Source: Branchiostoma floridae (Eukaryota > Chordata > Leptocardii > Amphioxiformes > Branchiostomatidae). Taken from it: a stretch of DNA of 64,000 bases. This document shows positions 48,401 to 52,482 of this stretch, one piece after another; within the stretch, counting starts at the first letter, position 1, and the number at the start of each line of letters is the position of its first letter. Below the pieces are notes generated by a model that was not told the origin of the DNA, ran no database searches, and worked only from the letters and a program-made list of their open reading frames with translations. The stretch lies in contig NW_023365722.1 of assembly GCF_000003815.2 (NCBI RefSeq), forward strand, positions 97,595 to 161,594. The letters are read 5' to 3'. Made by a program: the position numbers and the translations under genes.

Positions 48401-50654
48401 TGGAGCTTTGGGCTGCTCAATTTGAGAATCCCTTCTTCAAAATGCTCCTTGGGTGGCCTAGGCTTCTCCTTGTGCAGACCCGAGTCGATTCCGAAGACGC
48501 GTGCGGAAATCGGGCCATGTATGTATTACCGCTTACCGCTTGCCGGTCCCTTGACCGGGGGTGGTCGTGTGGGCGCTTTGCAGCTGAGCACACTGCCTCC
48601 CTTCATCTCTCCCCGTCGTGAGCCAGTGCTTGGGTGCTGGCAAGGGGCAGTCGTGTCCATTCTTTAATGTTACTGACGGTTATCTGAGTGAAGCAAAATG
48701 ACGGTTCGTGTTTTGTTTCATAGGACTACACGGCATACATGAGTTTGTAGACATCAGTGCCGCCAGCCAATGGGACGCTGCCTTCAAGTCGATCTTGTCC
48801 TTCTCCATCTTTTTCAGCACCTTCAGCATCCTGCGGGTTCTCAACTTCTCTAAGAACGTCGCTACCGTCTTCACTCTTCCTCGTGTAAGTAGACACATCC
48901 TCACATCCTCAAACAAACCACGTCCTTAAACTTGTCTTTCGAAGCTCATTCGGTCTGATGACGTTAAGGCGAATTAGAAATGTGTCAGCTCTCATATGTA
49001 TTGCAATGATATATTCGTTCCGAAATATCCAAAATATCGTCCATCCAATGTCGTATTGTTGTACATAGCCAGTCGGTGCTTTTGAACCGTCGAGACTGGG
49101 GAACGTGTACTACATGTACATCCTGCATATACTGGTATTGCAAGTCACGACTTCTTTCTACATGTATCGGATGTCGGTGGTACGTTTGCTGTCATGATAT
49201 TCTAGACTGCTGGAAGGCGCTTTTGAACCGCCAAGATTTGGCATGATCACGGACAATGTGTGCAACATGTGACGATTTCTTCCTTTTCCCGTTTGAACCA
49301 GTTGATGTACCGGGAAGCCTTTGGGTTTCTGGCATACATGCTCGTCCTACAACTATCCTTCACCATCGGAGGGATCTTGATATTTGGAAAAGACATCAAG
49401 AGCTTCTCCACCTTTAAGGAAACGTCGTACGTCTTATTTGAGCTGAGCTTGGGAAGGGCGTTCGAGGATGACATCACGAGAGTGGATAGTGTCCTGGGGC
49501 CGCTGTACTACGCTACATTCGTCTTGGTCTTTATATGCTGTCTGGTGAGATTAAATCATTCTTTTGGCTACGCCTCATGAGTGGAGCTTGTATAATATTA
49601 CATTTTTAAATATTCTTAAAATTGCTGCTATAAGAGAGGTCCATAAACACATTCCCAGAATCCCTAGGTCATTTTTGGCTACACCACCTGGGGGTGGTCC
49701 AGACACATACCAGGCAAACATTTTGCAGCTCGATAATTAGGTAGGCTATTTTTTGCGCGTTCAATTTATGATTTAAAGTTTTCGTGTTGGTCTTCATTGT
49801 AACGTGTAAAATCATTAAATTGTAATTTCAACCACGATAGGTAAGTGCTGTACAAATTCAATGACAAAATCAGTAAATTTTATCAGAATTTTAAGACCTC
49901 AACCAAAGCCTTTCTGCTACCTATAGGTGAATCTGGGAGTCGGGATGCTCTGTAACTGGCTGAGCTACTGTCAGACGTCAGACGACATTGAGGTGGACAC
50001 CGCGATGGGAGATTACTTCTGGAACTCCTTTAGGAGTCTTCTGGGCATGCGCCACGAGAGCCAAACGTTCCACGGTAAAATCGAACTTATTTTTGGATAT
50101 TGTAGATTTCTTTTACACAAACAGAATGACGCTTACCTGCTGACGTTTCGATGCCTGTGAGACATCTTCCTTAGAGACTCTCACTAGAGTTCTGCTTCTC
50201 GTCGCTACATGTAGCCGATGTAGGTGGCGCTCTTGCGGCGAGAACTCAATCTCAAACGTGGTTAAGTTTTTACCCACCTCTCGTGACGGTACATCAGTTG
50301 GGCTGACTTACTGAACTAGACGGCTTCTTAAATATTTTATTTTCGGAACGTCTTTTTGATAAAAAAAATAATAACATACAATTTTTTTCTAGTCTCTGCC
50401 TTAAGCAAGCCCTTTATCTCAGTTATGAATCGGAAATGAGCAAATCCGTAATTCATGAAATAAATTCATATTTTTTTCCCCCTAAAGATGATGCACCACT
50501 TCCGGACCACTACATGGACGAGACCCTCCAGCGGACGGAAGCGGTACTGCAGGAGGTGGACAGGGTCACTGACCTAATGTACAAGTTCGAGTGCCGAGGC
50601 TTTCCGGAACTGCAGGTCAAGAAAACCGCATCTGGTAGTGGGTTGAAAATCTAG
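24155..50654 (+). CDS. Polycystin-1-like protein (PKD1 family), complete 31-exon gene
   Basis: Gene-level entry; about 2,254 residues from 31 exons whose phases chain exactly. Predicted large membrane receptor/channel of the polycystin-1 family. Approximate parts: signal peptide 1-25; FAMT-like (Methyltransf_FA) domain 26-166; EGF-Ca 167-207; F5/8C discoidin 208-361; LamG-like 362-570; EGF 571-611; two EGF-Ca 612-693; Thr/Ser-rich linker 694-800; GAIN-like region 811-1170; GPS 1171-1245; TM1 about 1280-1303; PLAT 1320-1445; polycystin TM and TOP region 1446-2199; short helical tail. PLAT plus GPS plus TOP plus channel helices identify the family. The N-terminal set (FAMT, discoidin, LamG, EGF) differs from vertebrate PKD1, PKD1L1, PKD1L2 and PKD1L3 as I know them. 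Oddities: GC donor after exon 9, no HLT/HLS-type cleavage tripeptide in GPS, LGR in the pore loop, and an apparently shortened PLAT next to an assembly gap. Confidence 0.9.
24306..24810. mobile_element. Harbinger-like fold-back MITE, long arms, copy 2
   Basis: Starts TAAGGCCCCTTCACA and ends TGTGAGGGCCCTATTA. Internal arms GGAATGCCGTCAGAATG and the inverted TATTCTCGTGTGAAGG match copy 1 at 21584. Sits in intron 1, 80 bases after the signal-peptide exon. Confidence 0.7.
26328..26918. mobile_element. Large fold-back element with 5-bp target duplication
   Basis: Near-perfect arms of about 200 bases each: CAGGGGTGCCTAAGCATTTG at left, GCTTAGACACCCCTG at right. Flanked by GAAAT on both sides (26323-26327, 26919-26923). 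Each arm is built from tandem CACGAAT..TATGAAATTCG units, so it should extrude a long hairpin. The central loop (about 26535-26755) holds AAGATGGCGGC (a YY1-like site) and a short open frame starting [13 protein letters not shown]. Confidence 0.85.
27103..27336 (+). CDS. Polycystin-1-like gene exon 2: FAMT-like domain, part 1
   Basis: AG at 27101-27102, donor GTGATA at 27337, phase 1-1. Contains [39 protein letters not shown] and SISRIRPG. This matches the farnesoic-acid O-methyltransferase-like fold (Methyltransf_FA), a lectin-like extracellular module rather than a proven enzyme. Confidence 0.75.
27643..27834 (+). CDS. Polycystin-1-like gene exon 3: FAMT-like domain, part 2
   Basis: AG at 27641-27642, donor GTGAAG at 27835, phase 1-1. 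Codes [18 protein letters not shown], then [17 protein letters not shown] and TPGDLLFNC. The FWI.W..G...VG.G motif is characteristic of Methyltransf_FA domains. Confidence 0.8.
28764..28886 (+). CDS. Polycystin-1-like gene exon 4: calcium-binding EGF
   Basis: Acceptor TCTGCAG, donor GTAGGC at 28887, phase 1-1. [36 protein letters not shown]: six Cys, with the D-I-D-E and Asn/Tyr residues of a calcium-binding, beta-hydroxylated EGF. Confidence 0.92.
   Translation, partial: TLTSAYIRTEAVARPAPTLLAVTIVPAVKGSCWTETDIPV
29061..29227 (+). CDS. Polycystin-1-like gene exon 5: F5/8C (discoidin), part 1
   Basis: Acceptor CTTCCAG, donor GTAGAC at 29228; phase 1 to 0. [31 protein letters not shown] and NNFDQWLQ are hallmark discoidin motifs. 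Confidence 0.92.
29290..29491. mobile_element. Mutator-like MITE with 9-bp target duplication
   Basis: Inverted ends TACTCTCCAAGCAGAGGTTA and, reversed, TACTCCCCAAGCAAAGGTTA extend about 60 bases inward (GCTGTTTTTTC, CGTTTTATCGGGCTTT). TAACAGAAG stands on both sides (29281-29289, 29492-29500). The nine-base duplication is typical of Mutator-type elements. It lies 62 bases after exon 5. Confidence 0.85.
29505..29760 (+). mobile_element. tRNA-derived SINE
   Basis: B-box GGTTCTGGGTTCAAATCC at about 29523. The body has CTGTGACCATCCCGCAGAAAGGACGTTAAA and ends near GGATCCTTCCCGTTGTGAGTGGATC. The body matches the fragment at 44646-44830. In intron 5. Confidence 0.6.
30370..30519 (+). CDS. Polycystin-1-like gene exon 6: F5/8C, part 2
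   Basis: Acceptor GCATTCAG, donor GTAACA at 30520; phase 0-0. [37 protein letters not shown]: the core beta strands of a discoidin domain. Confidence 0.92.
30548..31253. mobile_element. MITE, CCCTATTCAGACCGGG family, complete copy
   Basis: Left CCCGATACAAACCGGC with GAGGCCGTTTCTAACTCCTG inside; right GCGGTCCTCAAAAGCCCC to AATAGGG followed by TTAA (31254-31257). The left flank is GTAA, probably a mutated TTAA. Arms extend about 90 bases. In intron 6. Confidence 0.7.
31652..31796 (+). CDS. Polycystin-1-like gene exon 7: F5/8C, part 3
   Basis: AG at 31650-31651, donor GTAAGT at 31797; phase 0 to 1. [34 protein letters not shown] and VEILGC close the discoidin domain. Confidence 0.92.
32404..32728 (+). 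CDS. Polycystin-1-like gene exon 8: LamG/concanavalin-like, part 1
   Basis: Acceptor TTCTGTAG, donor GTACGT at 32729; phase 1 to 2. [47 protein letters not shown] and [17 protein letters not shown] are typical of a jellyroll LamG-like domain. Confidence 0.92.
32952..33253 (+). CDS. Polycystin-1-like gene exon 9: LamG-like, part 2, with GC donor
   Basis: AG at 32950-32951; phase 2 to 1. [50 protein letters not shown] and VRDACK end the LamG domain. The only donor keeping phase is AAAG|GCGAGT at 33254, a GC-AG intron. Otherwise the frame runs on to a stop at 33301. Confidence 0.88.
33373..33500. repeat. (GA)n / (GACA)n microsatellite
   Basis: Purine-only run of AGAG, GACAGAGA and ACAGACAG units on the plus strand, in intron 9. 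Confidence 0.9.
33905..34027 (+). CDS. Polycystin-1-like gene exon 10: EGF
   Basis: AG at 33903-33904; phase 1-1. [37 protein letters not shown]. Two donors give phase 1 (GTGGTA at 34025 or GTACAT at 34028); I use the second. Confidence 0.88.
34348..34470 (+). CDS. Polycystin-1-like gene exon 11: calcium-binding EGF
   Basis: Acceptor TTTTCACAG, donor GTCTGT at 34471, phase 1-1. [34 protein letters not shown]. Confidence 0.92.
34553..34770 (+). mobile_element. tRNA-derived SINE with conserved central motif
   Basis: tRNA-like head GTGTATGGCGTTACTAGTGG and B-box GAGTTCGATACTC. The body CCCTTGGGAAGGTCACTTTA ... GGGGTAAAATGGGTACCTGA resembles the conserved region seen in many deuterostome SINEs. 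In intron 11. Confidence 0.75.
34854..34976 (+). CDS. Polycystin-1-like gene exon 12: calcium-binding EGF
   Basis: Acceptor CTTGCAG, donor GTACGT at 34977, phase 1-1. [37 protein letters not shown]. Confidence 0.92.
35019..35250 (+). repeat. Minisatellite, about 50-bp unit, intron 12
   Basis: Four to five tandem units built on CAGACGACCTGCTTTCGAAT, then ACGCTTCCATTGATAATCAT and TTACAAAACAG. The unit length varies by deletion. Confidence 0.85.
35340..35537 (+). CDS. Polycystin-1-like gene exon 13: Thr/Ser-rich mucin-like linker
   Basis: AG at 35338-35339, donor GTAAAA at 35538, phase 1-1. [20 protein letters not shown] and [11 protein letters not shown]: over 40% Thr/Ser, a likely O-glycosylated stalk. 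Confidence 0.85.
35832..35983 (+). CDS. Polycystin-1-like gene exon 14: end of mucin linker
   Basis: Acceptor CTTCCCAG, donor GTAATA at 35984; phase 1 to 0. [18 protein letters not shown], then [17 protein letters not shown] passing into the GAIN-like helical region. Confidence 0.82.
36106..36390 (+). CDS. Polycystin-1-like gene exon 15: GAIN-like region, helical part
   Basis: Acceptor ACCGCAG, donor GTATGG at 36391, phase 0-0, 95 residues. [34 protein letters not shown]: charged helices as expected for GAIN subdomain A or the REJ-to-GPS segment. Confidence 0.82.
36655..36785 (+). mobile_element. Retroelement 3' tail abutting a splice acceptor
   Basis: GATAAGGCATGAATATACAA, then AATAAAGGCTATTCATCATC: an AATAAA followed by a (ATC)n tail, the look of a LINE/SINE 3' end on the plus strand. 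It stops 15 bases before the AG of exon 16, so the acceptor's upstream tract is partly element-derived. Confidence 0.5.
36787..37011 (+). CDS. Polycystin-1-like gene exon 16: GAIN-like region
   Basis: Acceptor TTAATTCAG, donor GTCTGA at 37012, phase 0-0. [58 protein letters not shown]. Confidence 0.82.
38049..38616 (+). CDS. Polycystin-1-like gene exon 17: GAIN-like beta region
   Basis: Acceptor TCCTCCCAG, donor GTAAAC at 38617; phase 0 to 1; 189 residues. [68 protein letters not shown]: the beta-rich stretch that precedes the GPS in polycystin-1 proteins. Confidence 0.88.
38801..38970 (+). CDS. Polycystin-1-like gene exon 18: GPS motif, part 1
   Basis: AG at 38799-38800, donor GTGTGA at 38971; phase 1 to 0. 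[19 protein letters not shown] supplies the C-W-W-C half of the GPS. Confidence 0.85.
38980..39620 (+). repeat. Minisatellite, CTGATCTAGCAG units, intron 18
   Basis: About 640 bases of TTACTGATCTAGCAG, GAATCTAACAGAATC and GGAACTTACTGATCTAG units with point changes. Higher-order periods are near 30-45 bases. Directly follows the first GPS exon. Confidence 0.92.
39843..40088 (+). CDS. Polycystin-1-like gene exon 19: GPS part 2 and first transmembrane helix
   Basis: AG at 39841-39842, donor GTATGT at 40089, phase 0-0. [13 protein letters not shown] completes the GPS cysteines but reads D-M-V where a cleavable GPS has H-L/I-S/T. Then [20 protein letters not shown] is TM1. Confidence 0.88.
40240..40560 (-). 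mobile_element. Fragment of the piggyBac-type CCCTCAA MITE family, inverted
   Basis: AATGTGGAAATCAAAAAGGA, GAGGTCCAGATGGACCCTAA and GGTACAATAATGTGG parallel, in reverse, the 13455-13640 part of the element at 12695. Intron 19. Confidence 0.45.
40771..41022 (+). CDS. Polycystin-1-like gene exon 20: PLAT domain, part 1
   Basis: Acceptor TATTCACCAG, donor GTAAGT at 41023, phase 0-0. [45 protein letters not shown]2 beta strands directly after TM1 as in all polycystin-1 proteins. Confidence 0.92.
41095..41300 (-). mobile_element. tRNA-derived SINE, inverted
   Basis: On the minus strand CTGGGTTCAAATTCTG (B-box, about 41229-41244), preceded by GTAGCGAAACTACAGGGCG. The body toward 41100 has AAGGTAGGGCTCCGC. 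Intron 20. Confidence 0.55.
41309..41515. mobile_element. Short MITE, family 'ACGTCACATTTCC', copy 3
   Basis: Left TAGGCTTAGGTCACATGTC with CCCGGGCCCGGCCGGG; right GCCCGGCCGGGCCCCGGTTT, GGAAATCTGACC. Termini are more diverged than in copies 1 and 2. Intron 20. Confidence 0.65.
41956..42116 (+). CDS. Polycystin-1-like gene exon 21: PLAT domain, part 2
   Basis: Acceptor TGTCTTTAG, donor GTAAGT at 42117; phase 0 to 2. [50 protein letters not shown] core. The usual final PLAT strand with a W..C..WL-type motif is not found before exon 22. Confidence 0.9.
42179..42347. mobile_element. MITE, CCCTATTCAGACCGGG family, cut by assembly gap
   Basis: GTTAACCTTATTCAGACGG, a G run, GGGTTGAGGCCTGCGCG, then TCCTATAACGCCAGAACGAC. 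Matches the left end of the copies at 13650 and 30548. The N gap starts inside it. Confidence 0.6.
42348..42447. other. Assembly gap (100 N)
   Basis: A round 100-N run, so the true length is unknown. It lies in intron 21 of the polycystin-1-like gene, where a missing PLAT exon could fall. Confidence 1.
42754..43276 (+). CDS. Polycystin-1-like gene exon 22: polycystin TM2 to TM4 region
   Basis: AG at 42752-42753, donor GTATCC at 43277; phase 2 to 0; 174 full codons. [27 protein letters not shown] (conserved in the family), then [18 protein letters not shown] and [36 protein letters not shown]. Confidence 0.92.
43627..43777 (+). CDS. Polycystin-1-like gene exon 23: intracellular linker after TM4
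   Basis: Acceptor TTGGCAG, donor GTAGGT at 43778; phase 0 to 1. [20 protein letters not shown], then a basic stretch [12 protein letters not shown]. Continues the helix ending in LLEPIE. Confidence 0.85.
44106..44323 (+). CDS. Polycystin-1-like gene exon 24: helix before the TOP domain
   Basis: AG at 44104-44105, donor GTAATG at 44324; phase 1 to 0. [20 protein letters not shown] is a membrane helix; [14 protein letters not shown] starts the extracellular TOP (polycystin) domain. Confidence 0.9.
44446..44545. other. Assembly gap (100 N)
   Basis: 100-N run in intron 24, followed by a C run (44546-44559). The flanking exons align to consecutive parts of polycystins, so a lost exon here is less likely. 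Confidence 1.
44640..44840 (+). mobile_element. SINE body fragment
   Basis: GGTTAAAATGAGTACCTAGC, GGTTAGGGCCGTCCCTCGG, ATAGGACGTTTATTTG, CACGTAAAGGAACCCACCGC and GGTCCTTCCTGTTAAGTGG match the 3' parts of the SINEs at 29505 and 34553. The tRNA head is missing. Confidence 0.6.
45196..45370 (+). CDS. Polycystin-1-like gene exon 25: TOP domain, part 1
   Basis: AG at 45194-45195, donor GTGACA at 45371; phase 0 to 1. [39 protein letters not shown]: the W.W...L..L and R.G..RL motifs of the polycystin extracellular domain. Confidence 0.92.
45416..46396. mobile_element. piggyBac-type MITE, CCCTCAA family, intact with TTAA sites
   Basis: Element 45420-46392 (973 bases): CCCTCAAACCACCGTATGGG ... TACGGTGGTTTGAGGG, flanked by TTAA at 45416-45419 and 46393-46396. 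GGGGTCAAAACTGACCCC occurs at both ends and near 45613. Contains TGACGTCAT sites (about 45772, 45820). No transposase. In intron 25. Confidence 0.88.
46620..46885 (-). mobile_element. Penelope-like element 3' fragment, copy 1
   Basis: On the minus strand the remnant reads [20 protein letters not shown], then [15 protein letters not shown] and a stop. It resembles the REAIFIR..P.LNRDGG end of GIY-YIG-type Penelope pol proteins. The 3' region has GACAAAGACTGATGCTGTG and ends AATTACAGTTCAACTATTTC. About 85% alike to the copy at 48090. Confidence 0.65.
46924..47068 (+). CDS. Polycystin-1-like gene exon 26: TOP domain, part 2
   Basis: AG at 46922-46923, donor GTATGT at 47069; phase 1 to 2. [34 protein letters not shown]. 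Few strong motifs; accepted on phase and position. Confidence 0.8.
47266..47762 (+). CDS. Polycystin-1-like gene exon 27: TOP domain end and following helices
   Basis: Acceptor TTTGTTTCAG, donor GTACGT at 47763; phase 2 to 1. [55 protein letters not shown], then [32 protein letters not shown]: strong polycystin-family match. Confidence 0.95.
48090..48360 (-). mobile_element. Penelope-like element 3' fragment, copy 2
   Basis: Minus strand reads [20 protein letters not shown], then the same 3' end as copy 1 (GACAAAGACTGATGCTGTG near 48180). The two copies flank exon 27 in the same orientation. Confidence 0.65.
48724..48884 (+). CDS. Polycystin-1-like gene exon 28: channel helices (S3-S4 region)
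   Basis: AG at 48722-48723, donor GTAAGT at 48885; phase 1 to 0. [39 protein letters not shown]: the KxL...F motif region of polycystins. Confidence 0.93.
49302..49544 (+). CDS. Polycystin-1-like gene exon 29: S5, pore loop, S6
   Basis: AG at 49300-49301, donor GTGAGA at 49545; phase 0-0. [58 protein letters not shown]. Aligned by eye to the PKD2 pore, LGD is replaced by LGR, placing an arginine where the acidic filter residue sits. Confidence 0.94.
49927..50074 (+). CDS. Polycystin-1-like gene exon 30: cytosolic segment after S6
   Basis: AG at 49925-49926, donor GTAAAA at 50075; phase 0 to 1. [34 protein letters not shown]. Confidence 0.88.
50488..50654 (+). CDS. Polycystin-1-like gene exon 31: C-terminus
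   Basis: AG at 50486-50487; phase 1; stop TAG 50652-50654. [20 protein letters not shown] gives a short amphipathic, possibly coiled-coil, helix; the protein ends LKI. Confidence 0.88.
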
Positions 50655-50690
50655 GACAAGATTCGAGAACGAACTTTTCACTATTGTGTA

Positions 50691-51025
50691 TTACTATTCA
50701 GGGCTCGAAATACTTTTTTCCTGAATACCTGCACTGGTGCACGTAACATTGAAAATTGCCTGTAAGAATCTGAATTCAGCATACCAAGTCCAGATCATAC
50801 TAAAATACAGGAACCTTTGCTTTTTTTCTTGTGTACTTTAAAGGTGGTATCAGTCAATGTAGCTAATAACAATCCATATACACCTACATTATATGAAATT
50901 TATGTACAAAACCCAGTACATGGACTAGTGCAGGTTAGGTGCAAGTAGACACCAAAATACCTGCACAGCTGCAATTTAACTGGCTCAAACCTGCATATGC
51001 AGGTGGTATTTCGAGGCTTACTATT
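50691..51025. mobile_element. hAT-type MITE with 8-bp target duplication
   Basis: Element 50699-51017: left CAGGGCTCGAAATAC, right GTATTTCGAGGC, with CCTGCA repeats inside (GCACTGGTGC, CTGCATATGCAG). TTACTATT stands on both sides (50691-50698, 51018-51025). Inserted 37 bases after the stop codon of the polycystin-1-like gene, so probably in its 3' UTR. Confidence 0.88.
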
Positions 51026-51063
51026 GGATCTGTACTGAGATGGAATCCATTGGCTTTGTTAGG

Positions 51064-51069
51064 AATAAA
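51064..51069 (+). terminator. Polyadenylation signal AATAAA (candidate) of the polycystin-1-like gene
   Basis: AATAAA in GTTAGGAATAAAAGAG, about 410 bases after the stop and just past the hAT MITE. Another, CAATAAAATA, lies near 51258. Confidence 0.4.
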
Positions 51070-51073
51070 AGAG

Positions 51074-51202
51074 AATTAAATTAAATTAAATTAAATTAAA
51101 TTAAATTAAATTAAATTAAATTAAATTAAATTAAATTAAATTAAATTAAATTAAATTAAATTAAATTAACTTAAATTAAATTAAATTAAATTAAATTAAA
51201 TT
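51074..51202 (+). repeat. (TTAAA)n pentanucleotide microsatellite
   Basis: About 26 uninterrupted AATTA units, with one AAC variant near 51170. Confidence 0.95.
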
Positions 51203-51204
51203 TG

Positions 51205-52401
51205 GCTAAAAAAGTTTCCTTCATTATAAAAAAAGAACTGGTCAGGAAGGGTGGACAATAAAATAATACCGAACAATAAATTTCGCAGTTTTGGTCTTTC
51301 ACGTCTTCTTCTTTGACTTTAATTATACGCTTTTCAATAAAAATGTATGCTCATGGCATGGACTGGTTAGTTTTGCAGCTGCTTTGTACGATGTACAGTT
51401 TGGGTGAAAAACTAATTTTTTTTCTTTGTACAATGACGAAAATGGATGGACACGATGTGATCCATTTGTTCAAATCAACATGGCCTAATATTTCAAAATC
51501 ATGCATAATGTTGTTTTGATTTGTGAATCATGCATGATTTTTGAAAGCACAAAATACGCATATTTGAGTTGAATGTGTGAAGCAAGAATGTACATAGACG
51601 ATTAGCCAATAAATAATCAACGATATTGTTACTAGTAAAATTATATAAATGATTTTCTCTGCATGTCAGTTTTATATAATAGTGAGGTATAAAATACGAA
51701 GTCACTAAAGGCCGCGTGCCATTTTGAAAGTAAAGTAACTGTTATATTATAACATTGTCTGGGAGTACGGGTGCAAATACATGATAATTACAAGAAATAT
51801 TTTTTACTTAAGAAGTTACAGGTTATGTTTTCTACTTGAGACAGTGGTTTGTCCTTTCCGTATAAAGTATGGCATAGAATTATGCTAGTTTTAACAGAGT
51901 TGGGAGTAAGGCAGATTTGTTTATCAAACTCGTTAGATCTAATTTTAATCTAATTAATCGCTTAGAGTCCTCCTCACTTAGTTGTATTTCATTACCGTGG
52001 GCTTTTCAGGCATAACTCCGAGAGCGTAGACTTCGTGCCTACCAGGCTGAGCCACTGGTGTCCTCAGATCTAGGATTTGTATTCTGCAAATCTAGATAGA
52101 CAAGACCGGTAAAGAACAGACGTGTGGGGTGATTTACCACATTCGGTGTGCGGGACAGAACATAAGGTGACCGTGCTCTGAGACGTGCTAGTACGAGTAC
52201 ATAGCAGAAACAGAACGATCACTGGAAGTTAGATTCATTGAGCACAGGCACCCCAGCTCTAACTCATCAGAATTGTCTAAATTATAAGATATTCAAATGG
52301 AGTCCCCTGGACATGTATGCACAATGCAAATTTGCATGATTTGCACTTTATTATGTACATATCTGCTAGAGATACATGCTAAATATCCATCGTTCCTATG
52401 T
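51205..52401. other. Spacer between the polycystin-1-like gene and LTR element
   Basis: AT-rich, with no exon, RNA gene or clear repeat recognised. Only short open frames without domain signals. Confidence 0.5.
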
Positions 52402-52406
52402 TCCGT

Positions 52407-52482
52407 TGTGACGGGGTCACCTGAAAGGACTTGAAGCGGCCCATAGGTTTCTAAAGATAGAGTCGTAAGTAGGTCAGGGGCT
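52407..52482 (+). repeat. Truncated 5' LTR
   Basis: TGTGACGGGGTCACCTGAAA onward, matching bases 1-76 of the 3' LTR without a visible difference; ends at CAGGGGCT where coding sequence starts abruptly. Confidence 0.93.

Noticed and set aside
48379-48667. GC-rich open frames of 80-89 codons in polycystin intron 27
   Set aside because: No domain, no acceptor/donor fitting the neighbouring phase-1 junction, and exons 27 and 28 join perfectly without them.
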